Notes: a model not told the origin generated them from the letters alone. 64,000 nt of DNA from Ascarosepion bandense (GCA_037127315.1 JBBBDQ010000310.1:4167001-4231000); one strand, 5' to 3'; shown: positions 23,395 through 35,055, numbered from the stretch's first letter. Program-made: numbers and translations.

Positions 23395-24150
23395 AGAAGA
23401 TCAAATTCCTATCCTTTGTAAGAATGTTTATCTCCATACTATCCATCCCTGTTTATATTCTGCCATCCATTTACACAAGCTTGTTAGGTGTGTTATACCT
23501 GTTTTCCCTCTCCTCCTCTTGCCTTCAGTATATTCTGTGAGTATCAAATTCTCTAATCTCTCTTTCTTCATTATGCAACCCAGAAACTTCAACTCTTTGA
23601 TTTCTGTCTGAATTTCTGAGATGAGGAGTTATCATTATTTACACTATTTATATTCAAACTATTGTCATCATCACAACATTTTGGCAGTTGTGCCCTCCAG
23701 CCTTTATCAGGTGTATATTAATCTTAGTTAACTTACAGGGTATTCTGAACTGTACCCTTTATTTAATCAGAAAGAGTAAACTTTTCTCGTTCCACTACTC
23801 ATTTCTAGGGATATTGTCTAGTTCTTATTTTCAGTACTGCTCACCCATTATACCTGTCCAACTACACACTGCCTAACCCAGAGATTGAACTCACATTTAC
23901 TATATCTCCAAACTCACAAACCAGTACTTTAATCCACTAGGCTATTTATTGCCTCTTTCTAATCTTAAGCAAATGTGTTCTTTTCATTTCTATCTTCCTT
24001 AAAAAATCCTTATTCCTCATATATTTGGTTCATGTTATTCTAAGTATTCTCCTGTAGAAACAGATCTCCATTGCCTTAAGTTGCCTCTTCAAATATGAGG
24101 AAATTGGCCAATATTCACTGCCATATCAGAGCCAAGAGGGTACATTCAAA
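23395..24150 (-). mobile_element. RTE-like LINE remnant (LINE-1) split by a SINE
   Basis: Minus-strand LINE-1 coding blocks lie on both sides of a SINE-B. At about 24140-23970 the translation gives 'SEYWPISSYLKRQLKAMEICFYRRILRITWTKYMRNKDF' in pieces. At about 23605-23420 it continues as 'EIKELKFLGCIMKKERLENL', then 'HLTSLCKWMAEY'. The two halves join in order if 23612-23955 is removed, so the SINE inserted into an existing LINE copy. Confidence 0.7.
23612..23955 (-). mobile_element. SINE-B, full length, nested in LINE-1
   Basis: The minus strand starts with a tRNA-like head at about 23950: the A box is in atagcctagtggattaaagt and the B-box word is gtgagttcaatctctgg. It ends with the tail 'ctggagggcacaactgccaa' and a final ttatttacactattta complement near 23640. 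This copy supplies both head and tail of the SINE-B family and sets its length at about 340 bp. Confidence 0.8.
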
Positions 24151-24789
24151 ATTAAAATGAACTCCTTCAGTAATATATTGCAGTGGAGTGTCACAAGCCC
24201 AAGAAAGTGAATGTTTTAAAAAGATACTAGCAAATGTAAAGATCTTAAAAATAAATTAAAAAATAACACCACTCTAATTATTTTAGTGAAAATAAAATTG
24301 TCAACAACAAAAAAATGTAAATAAGTATAGGTTTCATACAATAAGTTACGACAGATAACTTAGTGGCAAACAATAAAAGGCCAAGTTTCACCCATTGACC
24401 CAGTTGTAAACATGAGGGAGATAATGACACGTCAATAGAGATTAAGTTTATGTCAAAAATGATAAAAGGCTTCTGTTAATGACTTCTCCATAGAATTGAA
24501 AACTTGAGTAATGAAAAAGGAAAAAGATGAGCCATAAAAATAAAAAATAAAATATGTGTGAAAAACAACAGAAGAATTTTCGAAAGCCATTAAGAAAAAA
24601 AGAGTGTTTTGTTTTGGTTTAAATAGAGCTATTACTTGAGCTGACTTAAGGGTCAGTGAAGGTAACAGTTCAATTCCTTGGGAATATTAACTGAGCATAA
24701 TTTATCCAGTATCATTTAAATTATCAGGATGTTTAAACTTGAAACTGTCAATTTACTTAAATGCAATATTAAATTGTTAAATAGCTCAA
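24151..24789. other. AT-rich DNA, no recognised feature
   Basis: Nothing recognised. Confidence 0.4.
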
Positions 24790-24865
24790 CTGTATCTGTT
24801 TATATTTCTGAAATGAGGTATTGTAATTATTTATACTATTTACATTGATCAGACTGCTGGAAAAT
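24790..24865 (-). mobile_element. SINE-B tail fragment
   Basis: The words 'tatttctgaaatgaggta' and 'ttatttatactatttaca' match the SINE-B 3' end in minus orientation. The rest of the element is absent. Confidence 0.6.
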
Positions 24866-25074
24866 ACAAAGACTTAAGGAATCAGCACATATGCTAGGCC
24901 ACAAAAATTTCCTAAGCTGGCTAAGTATAGAAATAGATACAATATGAGGGCCAGTAATACGGCGTTCTAGAGAAAAACAATAATAGCAACAAATTGTAAT
25001 ATACGTGCTAGTAAAAAATGGTTACATTAGATTTATAAGTCCCAAAATTTCATACAATGATGTCCTCTCAAAGA

Positions 25075-25625
25075 AACATGGCCAGGTAGATAAAAGTGTT
25101 GCTTGATTAATGACTTGACCCAAAGAATGGTGTATTCAAAAAATTTGGGGAGTTGAATTCAGTCAGTCAGTTAAGTGCCATACGAGATACACACTTTGGG
25201 TAATCATGTCTCGAAAGAGATGACTGACTGGGCAGAAGATTTTCCCACAGTAAGTTGCCATAGCTTTCTGCGGTAGACTGGTTGCCAGTCAAGGCTATAG
25301 AACCCAATTCGTCCTGTTATTTAACCCATAACTGGAGGAAGGAGATGGATTAATACCTTTCCCAAGGGTATTTGTGTGTAAGTGAATGCAAGGAATTCAA
25401 ACTCAGCTCCCTGATTTGTTGTTCTGAGTTGATATCTACTGCACCACAACGCACATCCAGAGTCGAATTACTGAAAAGGAAATAGAAAAGGCATAGTAAT
25501 CTTAGTATAGTTGAAACTAAAGCAATCTACCCCAGTGGACAAAATAAATTGTTTGAAATTCCAATCACCTGAAGCATACAACAATCTGATGAAGACAACA
25601 GTCTGAATAGTTTAAATAGCTCAAA
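25075..25625 (+). mobile_element. SINE-B copy interrupted by SINE-A
   Basis: The left part (about 25075-25159) holds a degraded tRNA-like head (tggccaggtagataaaagtg). The right part (25460-25625) holds body and tail (ccagtggacaaaata, 'caatcacctgaag', gaagacaacagtctgaatag). These match the plus-oriented right arm of the palindrome at 29542-29757 in the same order. Removal of 25160-25459 restores continuity. Confidence 0.75.
25160..25459 (-). mobile_element. SINE-A inserted into SINE-B, with target-site duplication
   Basis: This is a full-length SINE-A (tail left, head right). It is flanked by gagttgaatt (25150-25159) and gagtcgaatt (25460-25469), a 10-bp target-site duplication with one mismatch. 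The host site reads through into SINE-B on both sides, so SINE-A is the later arrival. Confidence 0.85.
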
Positions 25626-25734
25626 TGTATATTTACTAAACTTGTAAACAGGTGAAATGGGTTCTGCCCTTTGAGTTCTATATAAACTTATGGTTTTTCT
25701 ACTGGGGTTATGAAAATCCACTTTCCTTTTAGCT

Positions 25735-25935
25735 AGGATTTGTGTAACTCAAACTCCAGGAGGCCATCCCCAAAAGGGGAAGTGCCAAGGAGGTTTGGGA
25801 ATTTTTCTTTGGTATTGCCAATAAACCTACCTTAAACTAAGCTTGTGTCACATCTGTTGTATAGTGGGAGCACCAGTAAATATCTGTAAATGTATTTGCT
25901 ACGTCAAGTTATAGTAGATCAATATAATAAATTTT
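25735..25935. repeat. Unclassified repeat, copy 1
   Basis: Shares with 27130-27330 the palindromic core tccccaaaagggga (25767-25780), then 'aatttttctttggtattgcc', 'aagcttgtgtcacatctgt' and a closing 'agatcaatataata'. Both copies are in the same orientation, about 1.4 kb apart. Confidence 0.6.
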
Positions 25936-27129
25936 TAAAAATTCATTTAAAAAATTATTTCATCATTCAGAATATTTCTTTCTTATTATACCTTAACATC
26001 ATGCCAATTTCCTTTTAAAAGAATTCTTTATTAAAAGAACTGATTAATTCTTTGAAAATATCTTCAATTTGATCTTCATTGAAAAAAATTCTTAACAATA
26101 AACAAATAATATAAATAATCTTCACTTTTCAGTGTTCAAATTTATCTATGTTTTAAAGGTAAGAAAAAAGTTACTTAAGCAACTTTTTACCAAGAACAGC
26201 TATGTTGTAGAAAAGACACCTGCATGAGTGCTTCCCTGACCACTACAATCTTAACTTACTCAAGTCAAGGGTTCATAATTATTTTTTGTAACCTCATAAT
26301 CTTCACATCCTACCACATTCTCTCTCATTTACCATTGTCATTTTAACAGTAACACTACTTTCAATAGCTTTTAAGCCTTATATTGGGTAAATCTTAGTAT
26401 TAAAAAATGGTAATCCTCTGGAAAAAAATTGGGAGGATAGGCAGAGTGTAGTAAATATTTAATTTATTTAATCTTAGTAGCATTGTTTTTGCAACATTTT
26501 TGAAGAAAGTATTCACTTATTTGATATTAAGGAACAAATAGCCAACCTCGGACAAGAGGGCCTTAGTCTACTTCAGAGTATTCTTACTGGGATCTCACAC
26601 TTATTACAGCATCATTCCAATTTTCAGAAAACCAGATTTTTCTTAACTCTTCCATGATGTTGCAATTATAATCTTTATTTTGGGAAGTTTCTGAAGTTTC
26701 AATGATTTAACTATAGACAATGGGTCTGACAAATCTAGGTGAGGTAATGCTTTACCAAAAAACCTTGTATAAAATATAAGGACTATTTAGTGTGAATGCA
26801 ATTGCCATACAGAACACAAGCATATTCAATGACATCATTTTGCTGACTGATTTATATGACTGTAAGGTCTCTTTTAATTGGTCACCATTTTACATCTCTC
26901 AACTGGTTCTCAAAAAGTACAAAATAGATGGATACTTCCTGGACAGATTGTGCATATACAGGTATTAACCTACTGTAAATTGAGCTCTGAATTTTGAATT
27001 CACTATTTCAAATTGGTCTACCTATTATTTGATTAATTTGATAGAAGCTGTGACATGTCAAACCACTCTTGTTCCCTAAACACTTACTATACCGTGCAGG
27101 GGAGTTTCAAAATTGCTATCAGCTAAAGC
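25936..27129. other. DNA between two direct repeats, no recognised feature
   Basis: If the flanking repeats were LTRs this interval should carry gag or pol. I see no protease, reverse transcriptase or integrase motif and no long open frame. Confidence 0.4.
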
Positions 27130-27330
27130 TCTGGGGGGACTACACCCTCAGGTAGTAACTCTTTGTCTGAAAAGGTCTGGGGTCATTATCTGGCACCTTA
27201 GACATCCCCAAAAGGGGAAATGCAAAAGGTGCTTGTGCAATTTTTGAATGGCTATCGAAATCCCATTTTAAGTTGAACTTTGTGTCACATTCTGTGCAAC
27301 ATGGACGTACAGATAAATCAATATAATATT
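27130..27330. repeat. Unclassified repeat, copy 2
   Basis: Same core tccccaaaagggga at 27205-27218 and the same downstream order as copy 1 ('gaactttgtgtcacattctg', 'agataaatcaatataat'), with clear divergence. Confidence 0.6.
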
Positions 27331-27441
27331 CCCAGAAAAAAATAACACAGTTTTACTCAATGGTTCAGCTTCTTTTCTCTATCCAATGAATATATAGATT
27401 TTCTCTTTTTAATATATTGACACAAAATCTATTTATCTTGG

Positions 27442-27475
<34 letters not shown>

Positions 27476-27839
27476 TAAAAAAAAAAGTAAAGTTATTTTA
27501 ATATCTTCAACGCAAGTCTCAGGGATTATGAATGTTTGTTTTGTATTCATTTGAAAGAACACCTATCTATCAAGTTTTTTTCTTTTTTACCAAATACTCA
27601 TAAATGATTTAAAATTATTCTATTTAATACACTGAAGTTTTCTATGACTGAGAAGTTTTTAATAATTTTACACCAGAGCTTTCAAATCTTTATTTTTGAA
27701 GAATGATTTGGGTTAACCACTCTTCTGCTTTTCTAAACTAAAATCTACGTTTCAAATTTTTTAAACATAAATCTCACAGTTAACTAAGTGTCATCATCAT
27801 CCCCTTAACTTTTGTAATTGTAGGCAAGATTTGAATGCA
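27331..27839. repeat. AT-rich DNA with TA microsatellite
   Basis: A TA run lies at 27443-27472. Otherwise nothing is recognised. Confidence 0.7.
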
Positions 27840-28530
27840 GAAGCCACACTAACATTTTTTCCACAACAGTTTATCAATGGTAACCATCAGCCATTCTGGT
27901 ACAGTTGTATCTGTCCGTTGTTTGATATTTTTGCATTGACATCCTCTCCGACGGCCACCTTCAACAGTACTTTGCATGATGGTCTTGCACAGGCTTTGTA
28001 ATGTGTCCAAACCATGCCATTTTTCCCATTTGACAGTGGTGAGAAAAGGTTCCTGGTGTCCCACAAAACTTTCAACACTTTTTCACACAAACAGTTTTAT
28101 TTGTTCCCAATAGAAAATTCCAAGGAGTTTTCTTATGCATTTGTTCTCAAATACTTGGATCTTTCTGTATCTACCAACAGTGTTCACATTTCACTTACAT
28201 CCATATAGAAGAATGGAGACTTCCAGCAATTTGTACAGTCTGTATTTTGAAAGCTGATTTTGTTTCTCCATATTCTTGTCAATTTGGCCATTGTTGCAAT
28301 AGCTGTGACAATGTGTGTGGATTTCCAAGTTGCAGGTACCATCTTAGACAGGATTTCTCCTAAGTATTTAAAACTGGATGCTTCCTTCAGTGAATTCCCA
28401 TTCACGGTAATGTTGATACAGGTGTTTGTGCTATTCACCATTACTTTGGTTTTCTCAGAGCTGACCTCCATTCTATATGCTCCTGCTCTTTCAAAAAGTG
28501 TATTGACCCTAAATGTAAAATCTGTTTGTT
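27840..28530 (-). mobile_element. Second RTE/L2-like LINE remnant (LINE-3), RT C-terminus
   Basis: Minus-strand blocks in order are: 'NTLFERAGAYRMEVSSEKTK' (about 28515-28450), SFKYLGEILSKM, 'AIATMAKLTRIWRNKISFQ', then in other frames 'KMAWFGHI', VEGGRRRGCQCKN and 'PEWLMVTIDKL'. The E-K-T/S-K, SFKYLG and basic GGRRRG segments are typical of the region after the reverse transcriptase palm in this LINE type. It is related to LINE-1 but distinct, since LINE-1 has 'KFLGHIMRKE' where this has 'AWFGHI'. Frameshifts and stops are present. The plus-strand frames here are shadows. Confidence 0.8.
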
Positions 28531-29260
28531 GATTATTAAAGAACTTAACTTTATTCCATTAAATTTCATAATGCAAATACAGAAATCCTTCCAAATTATA
28601 ATGGCACAGTTTTAACTCATACAAATATAAAATAGGAAAACCTCTGACCTGAAGAGCCTTCCATTTTTGTCTAATGATATAGTGAAAATTAATATGAAGT
28701 AATGGTTATACGAAATAAACAAACAATGTAATGTAAAATATCAAAAACAGTTTGTTTAAAAATAGTTCAGTTATTAAGCTAAAAGCAAAATTGTTAGTTT
28801 CATGTTTAGCAATCTAATAATTACTTAGATTATCAAAAGCAATTGTGGGTTTTGTTAATTCAGTTAGAAATTAAACAAAACATACAGTAAATGAAATTTA
28901 AAAATAAATATAATTTTTTGTTGATATTGTTCCAGAGAAACATTAGAATCCTTTTGTTTATTTTTTTATTTTTGAGTAACAACCATTAAAATATGAATCT
29001 GTAGTTTTCTAGTATGAGACATTTAATGGGAAATGCAATCAAATTAACCTACATAAATATAGACAGACAATAAATACTCTCTATATATCATATGAAATTA
29101 AAGTAATAGGTTAGACCAATAAAGGATATGTTATAAATTTAGTGTTTAATTTTATAAGATTTTTCTATAAGAATAAAATTTTACTTTCTATGAGGACAGA
29201 TGAAAAAACTCAGCATTCATAGATAAATGAAAACATATTTGTCAATATTTCTGAGATCAG
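28531..29260. other. AT-rich DNA, no recognised feature
   Basis: Nothing recognised. Confidence 0.45.
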
Positions 29261-29270
29261 ATATTGCAAC

Positions 29271-29757
29271 TATTTACACTATTTAGACTGTTGTCTTTAT
29301 TGTAATATTCATAACATTTCAGCCATTGTACACTCTGGCCTTCTTCAGGTGATTGGAATGTCATACAAAACCTTTTATTTTTTTCACCAGGGTAGATTGT
29401 TCTAGTTCCATGTGCCATGCCTTTTCCAGATATCTCAGTTTCAGTTATTTCTCTTTTAGTAACTTAACTCTCGAAAATTTTGTTCACCTTTAGCTGGGTA
29501 TAGTGTTGGTTGAAGTAATCCAGTGACTGGAAACAGTAGAAGTGAACAAAAACTTGGAGAGTTGAGTTATTACCAAAAGGAAAATAACTGAAACTGGAAT
29601 ATCAGAAAGAGGCATGGCACATGGAACTAGAACAATCTACTTTAATGGACAAAATAATGGGTTCAGCTTGAAATGCCAACTACCTGAAGAAGGCTGGAAA
29701 GTACAATGGCTGAAATGCCATGAATACAACAGTTCAAACAATATAAATAGTGTAAAT
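29271..29757. repeat. Long inverted repeat: two SINE-B copies head to head
   Basis: The left arm 29271-29487 (minus-oriented SINE-B) and right arm 29542-29757 (plus-oriented SINE-B) are reverse complements over about 215 bases, with a 54-base loop. Matching words include ggcatggcacatggaactag (right) against its complement at about 29415-29434, 'cctgaagaaggc' against gccttcttcagg, and agtgtaaat at the outer ends. The tRNA-like heads point toward the loop. A single transcript would fold into a hairpin of over 200 bp. Confidence 0.92.
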
Positions 29758-29779
29758 GGCTGACAATATGCTGAGAACA

Positions 29780-29816
29780 ACAAAAGACAGTAAAAACTGT
29801 GGAGAGCCATAGTTGC
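29780..29816 (+). mobile_element. LINE-1 or SINE-D tail scrap
   Basis: The words gacagtaaaaactgtggaga and gccatagttgccca match the LINE-1 C-terminal end 'KDRKLWRAMIA' at nucleotide level. Confidence 0.45.
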
Positions 29817-31764
29817 CCATATATTTAGTGTACAATTCTGAGATCTAAATATTAAAAAAAATCAGTTTCTGAAATATTAGGCTATCTCAATACATATATC
29901 AATTTATAATCAAAACTATATTATGTATAAATAAGCTCTATTTATTTATCTTAACAAAATTGAACAATTATTGATTTATTGAATGCCTCTTAATATTAAC
30001 ACACACACATATATATATATATACATACACAGATCATTAGTATATATATTTTAAATGCAACTAAGAAGTTATGTATAAAATGACAGTTAAAAATAAAAAC
30101 TAGAAAGTTCATGTTTTAGTGTTTGATACTTATATAGACAAGTGCAGATCTTTATGCAAATGAGATTATAACAGTTCAGGCTGGAATAAAATTGTTCAAG
30201 AAATAAATTTCAAAATAAAGTTAAGTAAGACTTTTAATCCTGACGAGTCTCACTCTGTTTTGTCAACAATAAAAATATCAGAGAAAACCCATCCTTTTAT
30301 TCTTGTCAGCATTGAAGACGCATTTGCAAAAACTCATTGTTCTGTTGCACCAATCCTTTTTTGACTATTTCTTAGCAAAGGAAGAGAATTTGAGCAAAAC
30401 ATTTGGAAAATAAAATAATACGAACTTTTAGATGATTTTTTTCAAGATTAGTAGAATTTTTTTACTAAGTGTTAAGAAATGGTGTTCAATATTCTCATAA
30501 TTGATAAAATATTTGCTAATAGGCAACCAAACAAAGACTGATTATTATTTATCAATTATTTATCACCTTCAGGCCAACTTTCTCTTAGGAATCGTTTCGT
30601 TAGATAACTTTCATCATGACCCTAGTTAAATTTGACCAATTCAGCCCAAAAAGCAGTGGAAAGGCAAAAAGTAAGCATTTTATTTTGCTGTTAAAAAAAA
30701 AAATGTTTTAAACTGTCACTGATGATTATTTACTCCTTCCAGAAATGATAAAAACTGAATTTAAAAATTTTCTATGGTATTTGTTTAAAAAGCAAGTTCA
30801 GATTTTTATAAAATGTTCAAGTATTTTCTATATATTTGTAAATTTTTATTTTTATCTTAATAAAGAAACAAATAAAAACATATGTTCAGTAATTTGAAAA
30901 ACAGTCTGAAAGTTAATAGTTTTTATTAACAAAACCTTATTTATCAAAATTTCAGTACTTTTTGGCTGCATTGTTTGCTTTCAAAATTTGTCACCAAATT
31001 TGCCATTTGGAGAACATAAATTGAGGGATTTTCTCAACTTGTTTCAACTCTTCAAAAGTGGAACATTGTGTGTTGCCTGTGTTTACATCTCTTGTTATTA
31101 TTTGTAAAACATTCTCTTTGGAATTGAAATCCGAAGACAAGCCATTACATTACAAATGAAAAATTATCACTGACGTATGAAGCAGTTATCTTTGCAGAAT
31201 GGTAACATGCATTGTTTTGCTGAAATATAAACTTTTTTCTTTCTTCTCTATTTATTAGTGGCTTAAAGATCCTAATGGTATTCTAGTATTACTTGGTACT
31301 TGACTACTCTCAAAGTACTGGTAACAATTACAATAAGCTAGTGTAGCTAGCTCACAATGTTCTTTGTTGATTCTCTTTGTGGCATTTACATAAATAATTT
31401 TGATTTGGCTTACACAACTTCTCACTAGTTGAGAATTGCTGTTCAAGATTTTGGTACTTGCTGTAAATTAGCTTATTGTTCTCCAACTGTATTCTGATGG
31501 AATTTCTAGCATCTCTAACCATTTGTCATCAATTCCACTCAGAAATCTTAATTTTCTTGCCAGCTCATTTCTGCATTTTACCATAAGCATCAGGAATCCT
31601 TATAAAGTTCACAGTGATTTTCCTAAGTTCTGTAGAAGCTTTGAAGTATTTGGAGAGATCTTGTAGCAAAATCATTATCCAGTTTTGCTTCAAATATGAA
31701 AGCCTTTTCTTCTGATACAAACAAAGAACTTCTTGACATTTTCAGAAAATTTTTAAAGAGTGTG
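29817..31764. other. Mostly AT-rich DNA; unexplained higher-complexity block 30.97-31.74 kb
   Basis: CA/TA repeats lie near 30000-30030. From 30970 to 31740 the sequence is less AT-biased and minus-strand translation gives short peptide-like stretches (for example a 63-codon frame at 31446-31255, and 'VSEEKAFIFEAKLDNDF' near 31710). The frame keeps breaking. I recognise no family. It may be a decayed repeat or pseudogene. Confidence 0.35.
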
Positions 31765-32240
31765 GTAGTGGCTGGCTGCTCATATCCAAGTATTGCTGTC
31801 TACTAGGGTAGCTGGCCAATCTCTACTGCAGATACCTGCTCAGGCACATTTGGGTTTGTTCAACATTTGCAGAGTCTACCTGTGCTTTATACTGCAACTA
31901 TGCAAAGCAGACCTTAGTTACAGATTTCGGGAAAGAGCTCTTTATCTGGCATGATCAACATTTTGAACAAGACCAGTAAGCTCAAACCCTGGGTCACAAT
32001 GACTTATAACTTTGTACTAGCACAATCATTGATGACCCCCCCCCCCCCCAATTTCACTTGCAAGGCTTGGGTCAATCTGTGGTATGGTTTTCCAAAAATG
32101 CCACATGCTGAGATCACTGACTTAGGCTGATAACATTAAAAAGTCATGTTCCTGAATAATTGGCCCTAATAAGATTTGAACCTTAGTCTTATGGTCAGGA
32201 ATGCAAACGTTGTAACTACTGGGTTGCATATCCATAGGGT
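31765..32240 (-). mobile_element. SINE-C, second copy, with poly-C insertion
   Basis: Homologous along its length to 22630-23135 and in the same orientation. The tRNA-like head is near 32235-32165 on the minus strand ('aaggttcaaatc' as B box). A run of 14 C at 32036-32049 has no counterpart in the other copy. Confidence 0.75.
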
Positions 32241-32778
32241 TAGGGTTATTTAATGTTAAAAGAGAATAGCCACAAGCATTTTTTTAGTAGCTGGATACCA
32301 AGAAATGAACTTTAATTACAAAACTCAACTCATTAATCATGGAATAAAATACTTCAGAATATATCTGAAGTGCACCTTCATATACATTATAAACCTTTGA
32401 ACATAAAACATTAAATTCAATAAGAAATCAGTTATGTTGTTTTCATTTTGCATGCAATCTAACCCTAGTTATCAAAGAGAAGAAAAAATTTACTTTCTTT
32501 ACAAGATGATTTAGGAGTTAGTTTGTTAAAAGGTTATTCTTTTCAGTTTTAGATTATTTTTTTAAGATTGAAGGGAAAATTTGTGCTCAGTTCATGCTAT
32601 TTTAGCCTTTAAAAATTAAGCATATTTTTCTGTTCAACAAATTTCATAGTCTATCATTCTGAAATGTTGCAATAAAATTAATTTGAAGCTTAATGCAGTT
32701 ATATATATTTGATTTACAAATGTGAAAAACAAGAACATGACAAAAGTTTGAAATATTTTAATATATATATATAGATAT
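32241..32778. other. AT-rich DNA, no recognised feature
   Basis: Ends in a short TA/GATA-like run (about 32761-32778) that abuts a SINE-A. Confidence 0.45.
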
Positions 32779-33089
32779 CAGTCAGTTGAGTGCCATAAGT
32801 GATACATGCTTTGGCAATCATGTCTCTTTTGATCTATGACTGACTAGGTAAAAGATTTTCCTGCAGGAAGTTACCATTTATTTTTGCAGTACACTGGTTG
32901 TAAACCAAGCCTACAGAACCCAATCTGTCCTGCTATTTAACCCATAGCTGGTGGGAGAAGAGATGGATTAATACATTTCCCAATGGTATTTGTGCATAAG
33001 TGAATGCAACAAATTCAACTGGAATTCACACTCAGCTCTCTGATTTCTAATTCTAAGCTGATATCCATTACAACACAACACACAACTAT
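32779..33089 (-). mobile_element. SINE-A, full length, moderately diverged
   Basis: Tail on the left (cagtcagttgagtgccataa), body words 'ctatttaacccatagctgg' and 'gtgcataagtgaatgcaa', head on the right. Similar tatagat words flank both ends and may be the target-site duplication. Confidence 0.8.
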
Positions 33090-34111
33090 AGATAGATGTA
33101 GATATACACAACTATAATTTGTAATGTTAATAGTTAGAAAAAATATTTTTGAAGTTATCTACTTGTACCATTTGAAAGAACAATTGTTTTCCAATAGCTG
33201 CCATAATGTTTGGATTTAAGATTAAATAGAAATGACTTGCTAATCATAAAAATAGAATTCATATAATTAACAAATAAGATGACAAATTTTTTATCTAATT
33301 TTCTCAGATACCGCCAAAGTAATTTGCTAAGTCCAATAAAGATAATTTTTTAAATAAATTATTACAATAAAAGTTAATTGCTTGTACCAGTTAATTATTA
33401 CTATACAAGTTAATTGTTTGTATTTGAAATTCAAAGAACAATCAATGAAGTGAAAAAGTAATAAAAAGCTTAGTTCTTTTAAAATTTGCCAATATACCCT
33501 TGACAGTAATATAAGCTTATCAACTATTAAAATAGTGAAAAAGAGTTATTGGTATTCACATGCACACACATTCATTCTAATATTTCAGCTTCAACACTTC
33601 AATCAATAACAAAGCTTTCTTTTCTTCTCAGTTTCTCTATATTCAAGCTATAAATGGAGACTGAAAGAAAAATTATATCTGCTGGTAATTTTTTTTAAGT
33701 GCAGGATTAGATTGTTAGCAAATCAAAAGAACTCACCTTTTTCATTTTTTCCTATTTATGAGTTTGTTTCATATGCACTTTTTAGAGATAAAAGAATAAA
33801 AAAAGTGGTTATTGCAGAAACTGTGTTAAATTCATTTTATTCTATTTTGACTGATTTTATTTATGGGTATTAAAATCTGTTTATAATAAAGGAAAAAAAA
33901 ACTGAAAAGTAAATAAGACTATTTTTGATCTTCTCATTTTTGTGTAGCTTAATTATCAAAGGAAATAGTGATTAGTGTTTATTTTCCAGTTTTTAATATA
34001 GTGAAATCTAAGAGAATTTATGGTTTCTTTTCTATCCACAGCCACCTTGTTCTCACAACCATTCTGTATTGTCATTAATAATCAATGGACAAGAGAAATG
34101 CCCTAAGTATT
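33090..34111. other. AT-rich DNA, no recognised feature
   Basis: Nothing recognised. Confidence 0.45.

Positions 34112-34165
<54 letters not shown>
34112..34165. repeat. Compound GT / TA microsatellite
   Basis: GT run 34112-34130 followed by TA run 34131-34165. Confidence 0.95.
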
Positions 34166-34170
<5 letters not shown>

Positions 34171-34384
34171 TTTCTTTTAACCAGTTTTCTAAAATTGATT
34201 TTCTTTATAAGTTGGTTAGGATTATATTTAAAGCTATATCATGAAATAAATGTTTAATAGATATCTCATTAATGTTGCCTTGAACCAGATAGAACAAAAT
34301 TTAACATATTTACCATGAAAGCATGCTGAAGATATTTATTTTATCCCAAGCTATAAATTAGCTTTTTAAATGACACTGAAATCT

Positions 34385-35055
34385 AAAGGCTTATTGGAAT
34401 AGTAAAAGATACCTTTCAAAAGCAAAGCAAAGTATTAAGAAATAGGAAAATTTTCATAGAAACAGAAAAGAGTACTGAACTGTTATGCAATATCAGTCCT
34501 CCTATACAGCATTGAATGCTGGACAATCTCCTGACAGAAGAAGAGACTTGAAGCAACAGAAAAAGGATGCTGAGAATATCATGAACTGAACATGTGAGCA
34601 ACCACAAAGTTCTTGATTGATTGATTTTTTTATGGCTTATCAACCCTTTGCAGGTTACAAAGTTTTAGAGAAAATGAAAACAAAAAGAACACTTATCGTT
34701 AACATCAGGAAGAAACAGTTGAAATTTCTAGGGGACATAATGAGGAAAGAAGACTTAGATCAGTCCTCCTATACAGCATTGAATGCTGGACAATCTCCTG
34801 ACAGAAGAAGAGACTTGAAGCAACAGAAAAAGGATGCTGAGAATATCATGAACTGAACATGTGAGCAACCACAAAGTTCTTGATTGATTGATTTTTTTAT
34901 GGCTTATCAACCCTTTGCAGGTTACAAAGTTTTAGAGAAAATGAAAACAAAAAGAACACTTATCGTTAACATCAGGAAGAAACAGTTGAAATTTCTAGGG
35001 GACATAATGAGGAAAGAAGACTTAGAAAATTTGATATTCACAGCACAGTTGAAGA
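34385..35055 (+). mobile_element. RTE-like LINE remnant (LINE-1) containing a tandem duplication
   Basis: Blocks in order are 'SVLLYSIECWTIS', 'RLEATEK', then VLEKMKTKRTLIVNIRKKQ followed by LKFLGDIMRKEDL. This is the best-preserved run of that segment in the window. The segment 34493-34759 is repeated immediately as 34760-35026, so the KTKRTLIVNIRKK block appears twice. After the second copy the element continues 'ENLIFTAQLKTSVEG' and is lost. Confidence 0.85.
34493..35026. repeat. Perfect 267-bp tandem duplication
   Basis: Unit 1 is 34493-34759 and unit 2 is 34760-35026. I compared them base by base and found no difference. Each unit starts with tcagtcctcctatacagc and ends with aggaaagaagacttaga. 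Confidence 0.93.

Noticed and set aside
25735..27330. LTR retrotransposon
   Set aside because: No pol motif, no primer-binding site or polypurine tract that I could identify, and no clear TG/CA termini; left as unclassified repeats.
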